A DNA stretch of 33,403 bases, taken from the NCBI GenBank assembly GCA_021771265.1, contig JAETPK010000038.1, positions 1-33,403 of the forward strand, written 5' to 3'. Shown one piece after another: positions 22,407 to 30,201 of this stretch. The translations under genes and the position numbers were made by a program. The notes under the pieces were generated by a model. That model ran no database searches. It saw only the letters and a list, made by a program, of their open reading frames with translations, and was not told the DNA's origin. How positions within the stretch are numbered: position 1 is the first letter of the stretch; every line of letters starts with the position of its first letter. The DNA comes from Oscillospiraceae bacterium (GTDB lineage Bacteria; Bacillota; Clostridia; Oscillospirales; Oscillospiraceae).

Positions 22407-22462
22407 ATTGAACGGGGAAATCAAAGCGCCCAGGGGCGCTTGCAAGAAAAGGAGATACGCCG

Positions 22463-22942
22463 ATGAGCAACGAATTGACCCGGGCCAGTGAGATCATCGA
22501 CAGCTACGGCTGCCAGCAATGCAATCTCATTGCCATCATGCAGGAGATCCAGGCGGAGTACAAGTACCTCAGCGAGGACGCGCTGACCCTGGTGGCGGAA
22601 AAGCTGGGCATCAGCACCGCCAAGGTGTACAGCGTGGCTACATTTTATGAGAACTTCTCTCTGGAAGCCAAGGGCAGACACATTATCAAGGTCTGCGCCG
22701 GCACCGCCTGCCACGTGCGCAAATCCCAGCCCATCTATGACGCGATCCACGATTATCTGGGCCTGACCGGCAAGAAAAGGACCTCCGCCGACGGTGTCTT
22801 CACACTGGAGACGGTGGCATGTCTGGGCGCCTGCGGCCTGGCACCTGTCATGACCATTGACGGAGAGGTCCACGCGAAAATGACGCCCGAGGCGGCCCTG
22901 GCGCTGCTGGAGGAGATCCGAAAGGAGGAGAGCGGGAAATGA
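22463..22942 (+). CDS. hydC: NADH-dependent [FeFe]-hydrogenase, HydC/NuoE-like subunit
   Basis: 159 aa from the ATG at 22463 (AAGGAG upstream). Thioredoxin-like [2Fe-2S] protein with Cys ligands in VCAGTACHVRKS (CxxxxC) and VACLGACGLAP (CxxxC), and an N-terminal helical domain (LIAIMQEIQAEYKYLSEDAL, GISTAKVYSVATFYENFSL). This is the 24-kDa (NuoE) type. It passes electrons within the trimeric soluble hydrogenase. It overlaps the next gene by 4 bases (ATGA) and is first in the operon behind a consensus promoter. It contains only the one cluster. Confidence 0.92.
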   Translation: MSNELTRASEIIDSYGCQQCNLIAIMQEIQAEYKYLSEDALTLVAEKLGISTAKVYSVATFYENFSLEAKGRHIIKVCAGTACHVRKSQPIYDAIHDYLGLTGKKRTSADGVFTLETVACLGACGLAPVMTIDGEVHAKMTPEAALALLEEIRKEESGK

Positions 22943-24843
22943 TCCAGACGAAATTGACACGGGACAGCTTCCACGTGTTCCAGGCCAATGCCCGCAACGC
23001 CTTGAAGCAGAGCGAGCAGGTGCCCTCCGTCCTGATCTGCGCCGGCACCGGCTGCATTGCCGGCGGCGCCATGAAGATCTATGACAACATCAAGGCCGAG
23101 TGCGAGAAGCGGGGCCTGCAGGTGTATGTGGGTCTGAAGCATGACACCGATGAGGAAAAGAGCCTTCATGTGAAAATGAGCGGCTGCCACGGCTTCTGCG
23201 AAATGGGCCCCCTGGTCCACATCGAGCCCATGGGCATCATGTACATCCATGTCAAGCCCGAGGACTGCCACGAGATCATCGAAAAGACCGTTCTGGGCGG
23301 CGAGATCATCGACCGCCTGGTGTACCATCTGGACGGCGTGGCCTATCCACGGCAGGAGGATATCCCCTTCTATAAAAAGCAGCACCGGGTGGTGCTGGAA
23401 AACTGCGGCCGCAGCGACGCCGAGGACATTGAGGAGTATATCGCCAAGGGCGGCTACGCCGGCTTTGAAAAGGCTCTGTTCGAGATGAACGGGGAGGAGA
23501 TCTGTAAGACCATCACCGACTCCGGCCTTCGCGGCCGCGGAGGCGGCGGCTTCCCTGCCGGCCGGAAGTGGGAGGGCGCCCGGAAGCAGACCTCACCCAA
23601 AAAATATGTGGTGTGCAATGGCGACGAGGGCGACCCCGGCGCGTTCATGGACCGCTCCATCATGGAGGGCAATCCCCACAGCGTGCTGGAGGGGATGATG
23701 ATCGCGGGACTGGCCGTGGGCAGCGACGAGGGCTATATCTATGTCCGCGCCGAATACCCCCTGGCCGTCAGCCGCTTGAAGGCCGCCATCGCCAAGGCGG
23801 AGGATTACGGCCTGCTGGGGGACCATATCATGGGCACGGATTTCTCCTTCCGCATCCATGTAAACCGGGGCGCCGGCGCCTTTGTCTGCGGCGAGGGCAG
23901 TGCCCTGACCGCCTCCATTGAGGGCAACCGGGGCATGCCCCGGGTCAAGCCGCCCCGGACCATTGAGCACGGTCTCTGGGCGGAGCCCACGGTGCTGAAC
24001 AATGTGGAGACCTTTGCCAACGTGCCCCTCATCATCCGCAACGGCGTGGACTGGTACCATTCCATCGGCACCCGCACCAGCCCCGGCACCAAGGCCTTTG
24101 CCCTGACGGGCAACGTGGTGAACACGGGCCTCATTGAGGTGCCCATGGGCACCACCATCCGGGAAGTGGTGTTTGACATCGGCGGCGGTATCCGGAACGG
24201 CAAGAAGTTCAAGGCCGTCCAGATCGGCGGCCCCTCCGGCGGCGCCACCACCGCCAGCCAGGAGCATCTGGACCTGCCCCTGGACTTTGACTCCCTGAAG
24301 AAGATCGGCGCCATGATCGGCTCCGGCGGCCTGGTGGTCATGGACGAGGACACCTGCATGGTGGAAACCGCCCGTTTCTTCATGGAATTCACCCAGAAGG
24401 AATCCTGCGGCAAGTGCGTTCCCTGCCGGGAGGGCACCAAGCGGATGCTGGAGATCCTGGACCGCATCATTGCCAACAAGGGCACCATGGAGGACCTGGA
24501 GCTGCTGGAGGAGCTGGCGGACACCATCAGCTCCACGGCCCTGTGCGGCCTGGGACAGAGCGCCTGCAAGCCCGTCCAGAGCACGCTGAAATACTTCCGC
24601 AGCGAGTATCTGGCCCACGTGGTGGACCATCACTGCCCCATCTGCAACCGGGAAAAGCCCCACCCCATCATTCACGCGGAAAAGTGCAAGGGCTGCGGCA
24701 AGTGCCGCAAGAACTGCCCCATGGAGGCCATTTCCGGCTCCGTGAAGCAGCCTCATACCATCGACCCGGAGAAGTGCATCAACTGCGGCGCCTGCGTGGG
24801 TAACTGCCCCTTCGGCGCCATCGAAGCGGCAAAGGAGGGCTGA
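22939..24843 (+). CDS. hydB: NADH-dependent [FeFe]-hydrogenase, HydB/NuoF-like flavoprotein subunit
   Basis: 634 aa. Three parts. Residues about 1-125 are a thioredoxin-like [2Fe-2S] domain (LICAGTGCIAGGAMKI, KMSGCHGFCEMGP). Residues about 150-560 are the NuoF core, with the NADH/FMN segments GLRGRGGGGFPAGRKWE, CNGDEGDPGAFMDRS, NRGAGAFVCGEGSAL and the [4Fe-4S] ligands ESCGKCVPCREGTKRM plus a later C. The C-terminus is a 2[4Fe-4S] ferredoxin domain (CKGCGKCRKNC, CINCGACVGNC). This layout is typical of HydB of electron-bifurcating hydrogenases, which couple NADH and reduced ferredoxin to H2. The start overlaps hydC, and hydA follows after 3 bases. Confidence 0.93.
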   Translation: MIQTKLTRDSFHVFQANARNALKQSEQVPSVLICAGTGCIAGGAMKIYDNIKAECEKRGLQVYVGLKHDTDEEKSLHVKMSGCHGFCEMGPLVHIEPMGIMYIHVKPEDCHEIIEKTVLGGEIIDRLVYHLDGVAYPRQEDIPFYKKQHRVVLENCGRSDAEDIEEYIAKGGYAGFEKALFEMNGEEICKTITDSGLRGRGGGGFPAGRKWEGARKQTSPKKYVVCNGDEGDPGAFMDRSIMEGNPHSVLEGMMIAGLAVGSDEGYIYVRAEYPLAVSRLKAAIAKAEDYGLLGDHIMGTDFSFRIHVNRGAGAFVCGEGSALTASIEGNRGMPRVKPPRTIEHGLWAEPTVLNNVETFANVPLIIRNGVDWYHSIGTRTSPGTKAFALTGNVVNTGLIEVPMGTTIREVVFDIGGGIRNGKKFKAVQIGGPSGGATTASQEHLDLPLDFDSLKKIGAMIGSGGLVVMDEDTCMVETARFFMEFTQKESCGKCVPCREGTKRMLEILDRIIANKGTMEDLELLEELADTISSTALCGLGQSACKPVQSTLKYFRSEYLAHVVDHHCPICNREKPHPIIHAEKCKGCGKCRKNCPMEAISGSVKQPHTIDPEKCINCGACVGNCPFGAIEAAKEG

Positions 24844-24846
24844 CCT

Positions 24847-26550
24847 ATGGCAAAGGGAATTATGTATATCGACGGCCAGCGGGTGCCCTTTGACGGGGAG
24901 AAAAACGTTCTGGCGGTCATTCGGAAGGCCGGCATCGACATGCCCACCTTCTGCTATTATTCAGAGCTGTCCACCTTCGGCGCCTGCCGGATGTGCGTGG
25001 TGGAGGACGAGCGGGGCAAGATCGACGCCTCCTGCTCCATGGAGCCCCGGGACGGCATGAAGATCCGCACCAACACGGCCCGGCTTTTGAAGCACCGGCG
25101 GATGATCCTGGAGCTGATGCTGGCCTCCCACTGCCGGGATTGCACCACCTGCGAAAAAAGCGGCAAATGCCGGCTCCAGGACCTGGCGCTGCAATTCGGT
25201 GTCCGCCGGGTGCGGTTCGAGGACACCCGTCCCCACTATGAGAAGGACCATTCCTCTCCCGCCATCGTCCGGGACCCCAACAAGTGCATCCTCTGCGGCG
25301 ACTGTGTGCGGGTGTGCGAGGAGATGCAGGGCATGGGCATTTTGAACTTTGCCCACCGGGGCAGCGACCTGGTGGTCTCTCCTGCCTTTGACCGCAAGCT
25401 CTCTGATACCAACTGCATCAGCTGCGGCCAGTGCGCCGCCGCCTGCCCCACCGGCGCCATCACCGTGCGGGATGAGATCGGCAAGGCCTGGCGGGTGCTG
25501 TACGACGCCGACAAACGGGTGGTATTCCAGATCGCCCCCGCCGTCCGCGTGGCCGTGGGCGAGGCCTTTGGCCTGGAGCCCGGCGTCAACGCCATCGACA
25601 AGCTGGTCTCCGCTCTGAAAATGATGGGCGCCGACGAGGTGTATGACACCAATTTCGGTGCGGACTTGACGGTCATGGAGGAGTCGGCGGAGTTTTTGGA
25701 GCGACTGAAAAAGGGCGGCCCCTTCCCCATGTTCACCAGCTGCTGCCCGGCCTGGATCAAGTATCTGGAAAAGGAAAATCCGAAGTATTTGAAAAACATC
25801 TCTACCTGCAAGTCCCCCATGGAGATGTTCGCGGCGGTGCTGAAGGACCAGTACAAGGCCAAGGACGCCGCCGACGGCCGTACCACCTTCCACATCGCCA
25901 TCATGCCCTGCACCGCCAAAAAGATGGAGGCCAAGCGGGAGGAGTTCCAGCACGACGGCGTGCCTGATGTGGACCTGGTGCTGACCACTCAGGAGATCAT
26001 CACCATGATCAAGGAGTCCGGCATCCGTTTTGACGAGCTGGAGGGCGAGGCGCCTGATCTGCCCTTTGGCATGGGCACCGGCGCCGCCACCATCTTCGGC
26101 ACCACCGGCGGCGTGGCGGAGGCCGTGGCCCGCCGGGTGGTGGAGGACAAGTCCAAGAACACCCTCCAGGCCATCCAGTTCTCCGGCATCCGGGGCAGCG
26201 ATGTGATCCGGGAAGTCACGCTTCCCGTGGGTGACCGGGTGCTGCGCATCGCCGTGGTCCACGGTCTGGTGAATGCCAAAAAGCTGCTGAAGGATATTGA
26301 GGAAGGCCGGGCTTATTACGACCTGGTGGAGGTCATGACCTGCAAGACCGGCTGCGTGGGCGGCGCGGGCCAGCCCTATGGCCTCATCCCCGTCAAGCAG
26401 CGGCGTGCCGAGGGCTTGTACGAGGCGGACCGGGCGGCACTCATTAAGCGCTCTGAGCGGAACCCCATCGCGACGGAGCTGCTGGAGGGCGCGCTGAAGG
26501 GCCGCACTCACGAGCTGCTCCATGTCCATTACAAGGACCCGCGGAAATAA
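24847..26550 (+). CDS. hydA: [FeFe]-hydrogenase catalytic subunit HydA
   Basis: 567 aa. The [2Fe-2S] domain has C36, C47, C50 and C63. The His-ligated [4Fe-4S] site is H95, C99, C102, C108. Two ferredoxin clusters follow at C147/150/153/157 and C190/193/196/200. H-cluster motifs: TSCCPAW (C299 proton relay, C300), MPCTAKKME (C355) and EVMTCKTGCVGGAGQP (C499, C503). By my count these ligand numbers equal those of the well-studied Clostridium pasteurianum CpI enzyme, so domain lengths are nearly identical. The third motif has TCKTGC where many enzymes have ACPGGC. The maturases HydE, HydF and HydG are not in the window. Confidence 0.95.
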   Translation: MAKGIMYIDGQRVPFDGEKNVLAVIRKAGIDMPTFCYYSELSTFGACRMCVVEDERGKIDASCSMEPRDGMKIRTNTARLLKHRRMILELMLASHCRDCTTCEKSGKCRLQDLALQFGVRRVRFEDTRPHYEKDHSSPAIVRDPNKCILCGDCVRVCEEMQGMGILNFAHRGSDLVVSPAFDRKLSDTNCISCGQCAAACPTGAITVRDEIGKAWRVLYDADKRVVFQIAPAVRVAVGEAFGLEPGVNAIDKLVSALKMMGADEVYDTNFGADLTVMEESAEFLERLKKGGPFPMFTSCCPAWIKYLEKENPKYLKNISTCKSPMEMFAAVLKDQYKAKDAADGRTTFHIAIMPCTAKKMEAKREEFQHDGVPDVDLVLTTQEIITMIKESGIRFDELEGEAPDLPFGMGTGAATIFGTTGGVAEAVARRVVEDKSKNTLQAIQFSGIRGSDVIREVTLPVGDRVLRIAVVHGLVNAKKLLKDIEEGRAYYDLVEVMTCKTGCVGGAGQPYGLIPVKQRRAEGLYEADRAALIKRSERNPIATELLEGALKGRTHELLHVHYKDPRK

Positions 26551-26560
26551 GAAAGGCTCA

Positions 26561-26586
26561 CGGCCCGGCGCTTATGCGCCGGGCCG
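26561..26586. other. Strong hairpin after hydA
   Basis: An 11-bp GC stem (26561-26571 with 26576-26586), TTAT loop, no T-run. It overlaps the end of the convergent DUF3298 gene. It may slow transcription or protect the 3' end; weak as a classical terminator. Confidence 0.45.
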
Positions 26587-27285
26587 GCTTGACTGCGGCG
26601 CATGTGTCGCCGGCTGCCGGAGACCCGGCGTGGCGAAGGGCAGGGTGAACACCGGCGTTCCCTCCACGGCGGGGGCGATGGCGTACATGGGATAGAAGAA
26701 GGCCAGACCGTCCTCTGTCAGATAATAGCTTTGGGAATTGAAGTGCCGCCGCAGAGCCTGCCGCCAGTGGTCGTGGTAACGGGCCACTCCTGCTGCCTCC
26801 CGCCGGGTGATCTCCCCGGCGGCAAAGTCCAGCAGGACGCCTCGCCAGCTCCGGATGCCGGGGAAAAAGGCCTTTAGGGGAATGGGGTAGCCTGCCGCCA
26901 GATCCCAGGTGTCTCCCCGCCGGCCCAGAAGGGGAGGGCCGCCGGGGCAGGTCTCCCGGGTGTAGGTGTACAGGCTCCAAAGGCCATCCTGATTCCAGGT
27001 GACACGGTATCCCAGCTCCGCCCGGAAGCAGGGCAGGGGACGGCTGGCCACCAGAGCGGCATGGTATTCCGCCCTGGCCTGAGACAGCAGCCAGGTCTCA
27101 CAATACCGGAAAAAGCACCGCCGCTGCAGCTGGTAATACCGGCGGACCCGGCGTGCCGCGGCACCCTGAGGCTTCACCGGCTGGGGCAGGGAACAGGACG
27201 CTGTCAGCACCGGGATGCCGTCCTCGGTCCATTCCCGCTCTGTGACGAGGGGCTGTGTGGACAGCTGCGCCATAGACGCTTTCAT
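26572..27285 (-). CDS. DUF3298/RsiV-type domain protein without membrane anchor
   Basis: 237 aa. The ATG at 27285 has AGGAGG upstream with a long spacer (12 bases). The C-terminal 70 residues (FNSQSYYLTEDGLAFFYPMY, AIAPAVEGTPVFTLPF) are the DUF3298 pattern found in RsiV-like anti-sigma factors and lysozyme-binding proteins. The N-terminal half (VRRYYQLQRRCFFRYCETWL) fits the preceding DUF4163-like helical part. I see no signal peptide or TM helix, unlike RsiV, so it is either cytoplasmic or handled with partners. No sigma-factor gene is adjacent. The function is unknown. Confidence 0.75.
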   Translation of the reverse strand: MKASMAQLSTQPLVTEREWTEDGIPVLTASCSLPQPVKPQGAAARRVRRYYQLQRRCFFRYCETWLLSQARAEYHAALVASRPLPCFRAELGYRVTWNQDGLWSLYTYTRETCPGGPPLLGRRGDTWDLAAGYPIPLKAFFPGIRSWRGVLLDFAAGEITRREAAGVARYHDHWRQALRRHFNSQSYYLTEDGLAFFYPMYAIAPAVEGTPVFTLPFATPGLRQPATHAPQSSRPGA

Positions 27286-27406
27286 GGGATGCCGTCTCCT
27301 CCTTTATGAAATGACGTTTGTTCCAGTGTATGAGGACTGGCACGTCCCGGTGCGGGCTGCCCCGCTCCCATGCTTTAAAGTGTAAGAAAATTTTGGCGGT
27401 AGACCC

Positions 27407-27435
27407 TTTACTTTCATGCAGTAGAATGATAAAAT
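27407..27435 (+). promoter_or_regulatory. Promoter of the yerC-methyltransferase-hslO operon
   Basis: TTTACT (27407-27412), 17-base spacer, TAAAAT (27430-27435), about 60 bases before the ATG. Confidence 0.55.
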
Positions 27436-27495
27436 ACAAAATGCCGGTAAAACGCCGGTGAAAACATCAGAAAGATCACAGAAAGGGTACGTGAC

Positions 27496-27792
27496 ATGGT
27501 CAAGATCGGGAAAAAGGAAAAGAGCGACCAGCTGTATAAAGCGATCCTGATGCTGAAGGACGAGCAGGAGTGCTATGATTTCTTCCAGGACCTGTGTACG
27601 GTCTCCGAGCTGCGTTCCATGGAGCAGCGGTTTGAGGTGGCGTCTCTCCTGGACAGCGGTATGATCTATAACGAGATCCTGGAACGCACCGGTGCCTCCA
27701 GCGCCACCATCAGCCGGGTGAACCGGTCACTGAGCTATGGCACAGGCGCCTATGCCAAACTGTTTGAGCGGATGAAGGAACAGAAAAAATGA
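27496..27792 (+). CDS. YerC/YecD-family TrpR-like DNA-binding protein
   Basis: 98 aa. The ATG at 27496 follows GAAAGGG. A TrpR-superfamily helix bundle with the signature FFQDLCTVSELRSMEQRFEVASLLDSGMIYNEI (given across residues 29-61) and a helix-turn-helix with TGASSATISRVNRSL. The family is a conserved Firmicutes regulator whose ligand is not known; it does not need tryptophan. It ends overlapping the methyltransferase by 4 bases. It may regulate its own operon. Confidence 0.88.
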   Translation: MVKIGKKEKSDQLYKAILMLKDEQECYDFFQDLCTVSELRSMEQRFEVASLLDSGMIYNEILERTGASSATISRVNRSLSYGTGAYAKLFERMKEQKK

Positions 27793-28538
27793 GCAGCTAC
27801 GATGCGCTGGCCGCCAGCTATGACCAGCTGATGGCCGATGGCAGCTACCGCAGGCGGGCGGAGTTTCTGGCGCGCCTGTTTCAAAAAAGTGCCATCCCTG
27901 TCCGCACTGTGCTGGATCTGGCTTGCGGCACCGGCACCATCGCGTGTCTCTTGGCCCAGAAGGGCTATCAGGTGACCGCCACCGACGGCAGCGAGGAGAT
28001 GCTGACACAGGCCATGGGGAAAGCGGCCGCCCTTGATGGGCAGCCGCCTTTGTTCCTGCTTCAGACCATGCCCCGGCTGCGGCTTCTGGAGCCGGTGGAC
28101 ACGGTGGTGTCCACCCTGGATTCTCTGAACTATCTGACCCGGGAGAAGGACATCCGGGAGACCTTCTCCCGGGTGCACCGCTGGCTGAAGGCGGGCGGGC
28201 AATTTATTTTCGATGTGAACACGCCCTATAAGCTCCGCCGGATGGACGGCCAGATGTATATGGACGAGACGGAGGAGAGCTTCTGCGTCTGGCGGACCTT
28301 TTTCTCGGAGCGGACCCAGGTGTGCACCTACCAGGTAGACCTGTTCCGGCTGAACGGGGAGGGTGCCTGGGACCGGGACTTTGAGGAGCACCGGGAGCGG
28401 GCCTGGACGCAAGAGCAGCTGCGGACATACCTGACGGACGCTGGCTTCACGGATATCCGCGTCACCGGCGACCTGACGATCCGTCCGCCGAAGGCGGAGG
28501 AGGACCGCTGGATCGTCCGGGCAGTAAAGCCCCGGTAA
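27789..28538 (+). CDS. Class I SAM-dependent methyltransferase
   Basis: 249 aa, starting in the ATGA overlap with the previous gene. It has a SAM-binding motif I VLDLACGTGTIACLLA near residue 41, motif II VTATDGSEEMLTQA and a motif IV/V region DTVVSTLDSLNYLT. The C-terminal part (FDVNTPYKLRRMDG, EHRERAWTQEQLRTYLTDAGF) is typical of small-molecule methyltransferases of the ubiE/COQ5 or Methyltransf_25 type. Substrate not identifiable. The position between a TrpR-like regulator and Hsp33 gives no clear pathway hint. Confidence 0.88.
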   Translation: MSSYDALAASYDQLMADGSYRRRAEFLARLFQKSAIPVRTVLDLACGTGTIACLLAQKGYQVTATDGSEEMLTQAMGKAAALDGQPPLFLLQTMPRLRLLEPVDTVVSTLDSLNYLTREKDIRETFSRVHRWLKAGGQFIFDVNTPYKLRRMDGQMYMDETEESFCVWRTFFSERTQVCTYQVDLFRLNGEGAWDRDFEEHRERAWTQEQLRTYLTDAGFTDIRVTGDLTIRPPKAEEDRWIVRAVKPR

Positions 28539-28560
28539 CTTTCATGGAGGATTTTGTGCA

Positions 28561-29451
28561 ATGAGCGATCAACTGGTACGCGCCATCTCCAAGGATGGCT
28601 TTGTAAAGGCGGTGGCGGTGTCCACCCGGGACCTGACGGAGCGGGCCCGGCAGATCCACAAGACACTGCCGGTGGCCACGGCGGCCCTGGGCCGTACCCT
28701 GGCGGCGGCGTCCATGATGGGCAACGCGCTGAAGGGGGATGGCGCCTCCGTCACGCTTCAGATTAAGGGCGGCGGCCCTCTGGGCAAGATCCTGGCGGTA
28801 TCCGATAACGAAGGCAACGTCCGGGGCACTGTGGATGACCCGACGGTGGACATCCCTCTGCGGCCTGACGGCAAGCTGGACGTGGGCTCCGCCGTGGGCT
28901 GTGACGGCACCCTGACTGTTATCCGGGACCTGAACATGAAGGAGCCCTACGTGGGCAGCGTGGGTCTGCTGGGCGGCGAGATCGCCGAGGACCTGGCGGC
29001 CTATTTTGTGGAGTCCGAGCAGATCCCCACCGCCTGCGGCCTGGGGGTGCTGGTGGACCGGGACCAGAGCGTGCTGGCCGCCGGCGGCTATCTTATCCAG
29101 CTGCTGCCCGGCGCCGGAGAGGACGTGATCTCCAGAGTGGAGGGCGGCGTCATGGCCGCCGGCAGCGTCACGGGTCTCCTGCGGGAAAACGATGACCCGG
29201 AGGCCATTTTGCGGAAGGCCTTGTCAGACTTTGATCTGGATATCCTGGAAAAGAGTCCGGTGGAGTACCGCTGCTATTGCAGCCGGGAGCGGATGGAGCG
29301 GGCCCTCATCAGCCTTGGCCCCCAACAGCTGGAAAGCCTCATCGAGGAGCAGGGCAGCGCGGAGCTGCGCTGCCAGTTCTGCGACAATGTTCAGACCTTT
29401 ACACGCCAGCAGTTGGAAACGCTTCTGTCGAATATGAAGAAAAAAACCTAA
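28561..29451 (+). CDS. hslO: Hsp33 redox-regulated chaperone
   Basis: 296 aa, full length. The ATG at 28561 follows TGGAGGA. The C-terminal zinc switch is intact: C238xC240 (YRCYCSRER) and C271xxC274 (LRCQFCDN). The core has VTLQIKGGGPLGKILAVSDN, VRGTVDDP and LVGGEIAEDL-type blocks (VGLLGGEIAEDLAAYF). Oxidation of the four Cys releases zinc and activates the holdase, protecting proteins under oxidative stress, which fits an oxygen-sensitive host with an [FeFe]-hydrogenase. Probably cotranscribed with the two genes upstream. Confidence 0.95.
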   Translation: MSDQLVRAISKDGFVKAVAVSTRDLTERARQIHKTLPVATAALGRTLAAASMMGNALKGDGASVTLQIKGGGPLGKILAVSDNEGNVRGTVDDPTVDIPLRPDGKLDVGSAVGCDGTLTVIRDLNMKEPYVGSVGLLGGEIAEDLAAYFVESEQIPTACGLGVLVDRDQSVLAAGGYLIQLLPGAGEDVISRVEGGVMAAGSVTGLLRENDDPEAILRKALSDFDLDILEKSPVEYRCYCSRERMERALISLGPQQLESLIEEQGSAELRCQFCDNVQTFTRQQLETLLSNMKKKT

Positions 29452-29468
29452 AAAATTTGAAAAATGAG

Positions 29469-29497
29469 TTGACATATCGGGCACTGTTGAGTATAAT
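29469..29497 (+). promoter_or_regulatory. Promoter of the tRNA cluster
   Basis: TTGACA (29469-29474), 17-base spacer, TATAAT (29492-29497): full consensus, as expected for stable RNA. The first tRNA starts 32 bases later. Confidence 0.85.
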
Positions 29498-29528
29498 AAC
29501 TTTTGCCGTCTGACGAGAGCGGCAACCT

Positions 29529-29605
29529 GGGAGCATAGCTCAGCTGGTTAGAGCACCTGCCTTACAAGCAGGGGGTCACTGGTTCGAGTCCAGTTGTTCC
29601 CACCA
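29529..29605 (+). tRNA. tRNA-Val (anticodon TAC)
   Basis: Acceptor GGGAGCA pairs with TGTTCCC. The anticodon loop CTTACAA gives TAC, the T arm is ACTGG-TTCGAGT-CCAGT, and the CCA is encoded. Confidence 0.95.
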
Positions 29606-29616
29606 GAGTTTTATAT

Positions 29617-29693
29617 GGCCCGGTAGTTCAGTTGGTTAGAACGCTAGCCTGTCACGCTAGAGGTCGACGGTTCGAGCCCGTTCCGGGTCGCCA
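29617..29693 (+). tRNA. tRNA-Asp (anticodon GTC)
   Basis: Acceptor GGCCCGG pairs with CCGGGTC (one G-T). The anticodon stem CTAGC/GCTAG encloses GTC, the discriminator is G, and CCA is encoded. Confidence 0.95.
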
Positions 29694-29696
29694 TCT

Positions 29697-29723
29697 CCCA
29701 CGAGATGGAGTTCATCTCGTGGG
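29697..29723. repeat. Perfect hairpin between tRNA-Asp and tRNA-Phe
   Basis: 11-bp arms CCCACGAGATG / CATCTCGTGGG around GAGTT, followed by TCCCTTTT. Could be a weak terminator or a processing signal in the tRNA precursor. Confidence 0.55.
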
Positions 29724-29778
29724 TCCCTTTTGGGGTTGAAATTCCCCGGCCGCGCCGTTCCGGCGGGTCGAAAGATTT

Positions 29779-29854
29779 GCCCAGATAGCTCAGTTGGTAG
29801 AGCAGTGGACTGAAAATCCACGTGTCGCTGGTTCGATTCCGGCTCTGGGCACCA
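29779..29854 (+). tRNA. tRNA-Phe (anticodon GAA)
   Basis: Acceptor GCCCAGA pairs with TCTGGGC. The anticodon loop CTGAAAA gives GAA, and CCA is encoded. Confidence 0.95.
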
Positions 29855-29857
29855 CCT

Positions 29858-29933
29858 GCGGGCATAGCTCATCTGGTAGAGCGCCACCTTGCCAAGGTGG
29901 AGGTAGCGAGTTCGAGCCTCGTTGCCCGCTCCA
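29858..29933 (+). tRNA. tRNA-Gly (anticodon GCC)
   Basis: Acceptor GCGGGCA pairs with TGCCCGC. The anticodon loop TTGCCAA gives GCC, and CCA is encoded. Only 3 bases after tRNA-Phe. Confidence 0.95.
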
Positions 29934-29937
29934 GATT

Positions 29938-29963
29938 GATGCCCACACAAATGTGTGGGCATC
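29938..29963. repeat. Perfect 12-bp hairpin after tRNA-Gly
   Basis: Arms GATGCCCACACA and TGTGTGGGCATC with a 2-base AA loop, followed by AAAAAT rather than T, so not a standard terminator on the plus strand. Confidence 0.55.
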
Positions 29964-29982
29964 AAAAATCTAAAAATAAGTG

Positions 29983-30011
29983 TGGACTTTTTCACAAAAG
30001 TCGCATATAAT
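29983..30011 (+). promoter_or_regulatory. Separate promoter of tRNA-Cys
   Basis: TGGACT (29983-29988), 17-base spacer, TATAAT (30006-30011), 16 bases before the tRNA. Confidence 0.6.
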
Positions 30012-30026
30012 ATAAATGTCTCCGAT

Positions 30027-30101
30027 GGTGACATAGCCAAGTGGTAAGGCAAGGGTCTGCAAAACCCTGATTCCCCGGTTCAAATCCGGGTGTCACCTCC
30101 A
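30027..30101 (+). tRNA. tRNA-Cys (anticodon GCA), likely integration target
   Basis: Acceptor GGTGACA pairs with TGTCACC. The anticodon loop CTGCAAA gives GCA, the discriminator is T, and CCA is encoded. A mobile element begins right after its 3' end, with an integrase remnant only about 100 bases away. The 3' part of this gene is therefore probably the attachment site. Confidence 0.95.
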
Positions 30102-30106
30102 GAAAG

Positions 30107-30139
30107 AAACCTCGTAACCGCAATGGTTACGAGGTTTTT
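30107..30139 (+). terminator. Rho-independent terminator after tRNA-Cys
   Basis: 13-bp arms AAACCTCGTAACC (30107-30119) and GGTTACGAGGTTT (30125-30137) with a GCAAT loop and further T. The mirrored A-run makes it work for the minus strand too. Confidence 0.88.
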
Positions 30140-30158
30140 CTTTTGCGTGTTTTGAACC

Positions 30159-30182
30159 GTTTACCCCTTCGTTTACCCCTTA
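30159..30182. repeat. Tandem 12-bp repeat near the element end
   Basis: Two copies of GTTTACCCCTT(C/A) in direct succession (30159-30170 and 30171-30182), between the attachment site and the integrase stop. Short direct repeats in this place are often recombinase arm-binding sites; here that is inference. Confidence 0.45.
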
Positions 30183-30201
30183 CAGGATTTTCTACCCCAT
30201 T

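Noticed and set aside
20910-22445. 511-codon minus-strand frame opposite the AGCS symporter
   Set aside because: Low-complexity Gly/His/Asp composition typical of the complement of a membrane-protein gene; the riboswitch and RBS prove the plus-strand gene.
24961-26529. 522-codon minus-strand frame opposite hydA
   Set aside because: hydA on the plus strand has every H-cluster motif; the opposite frame has no recognisable feature.
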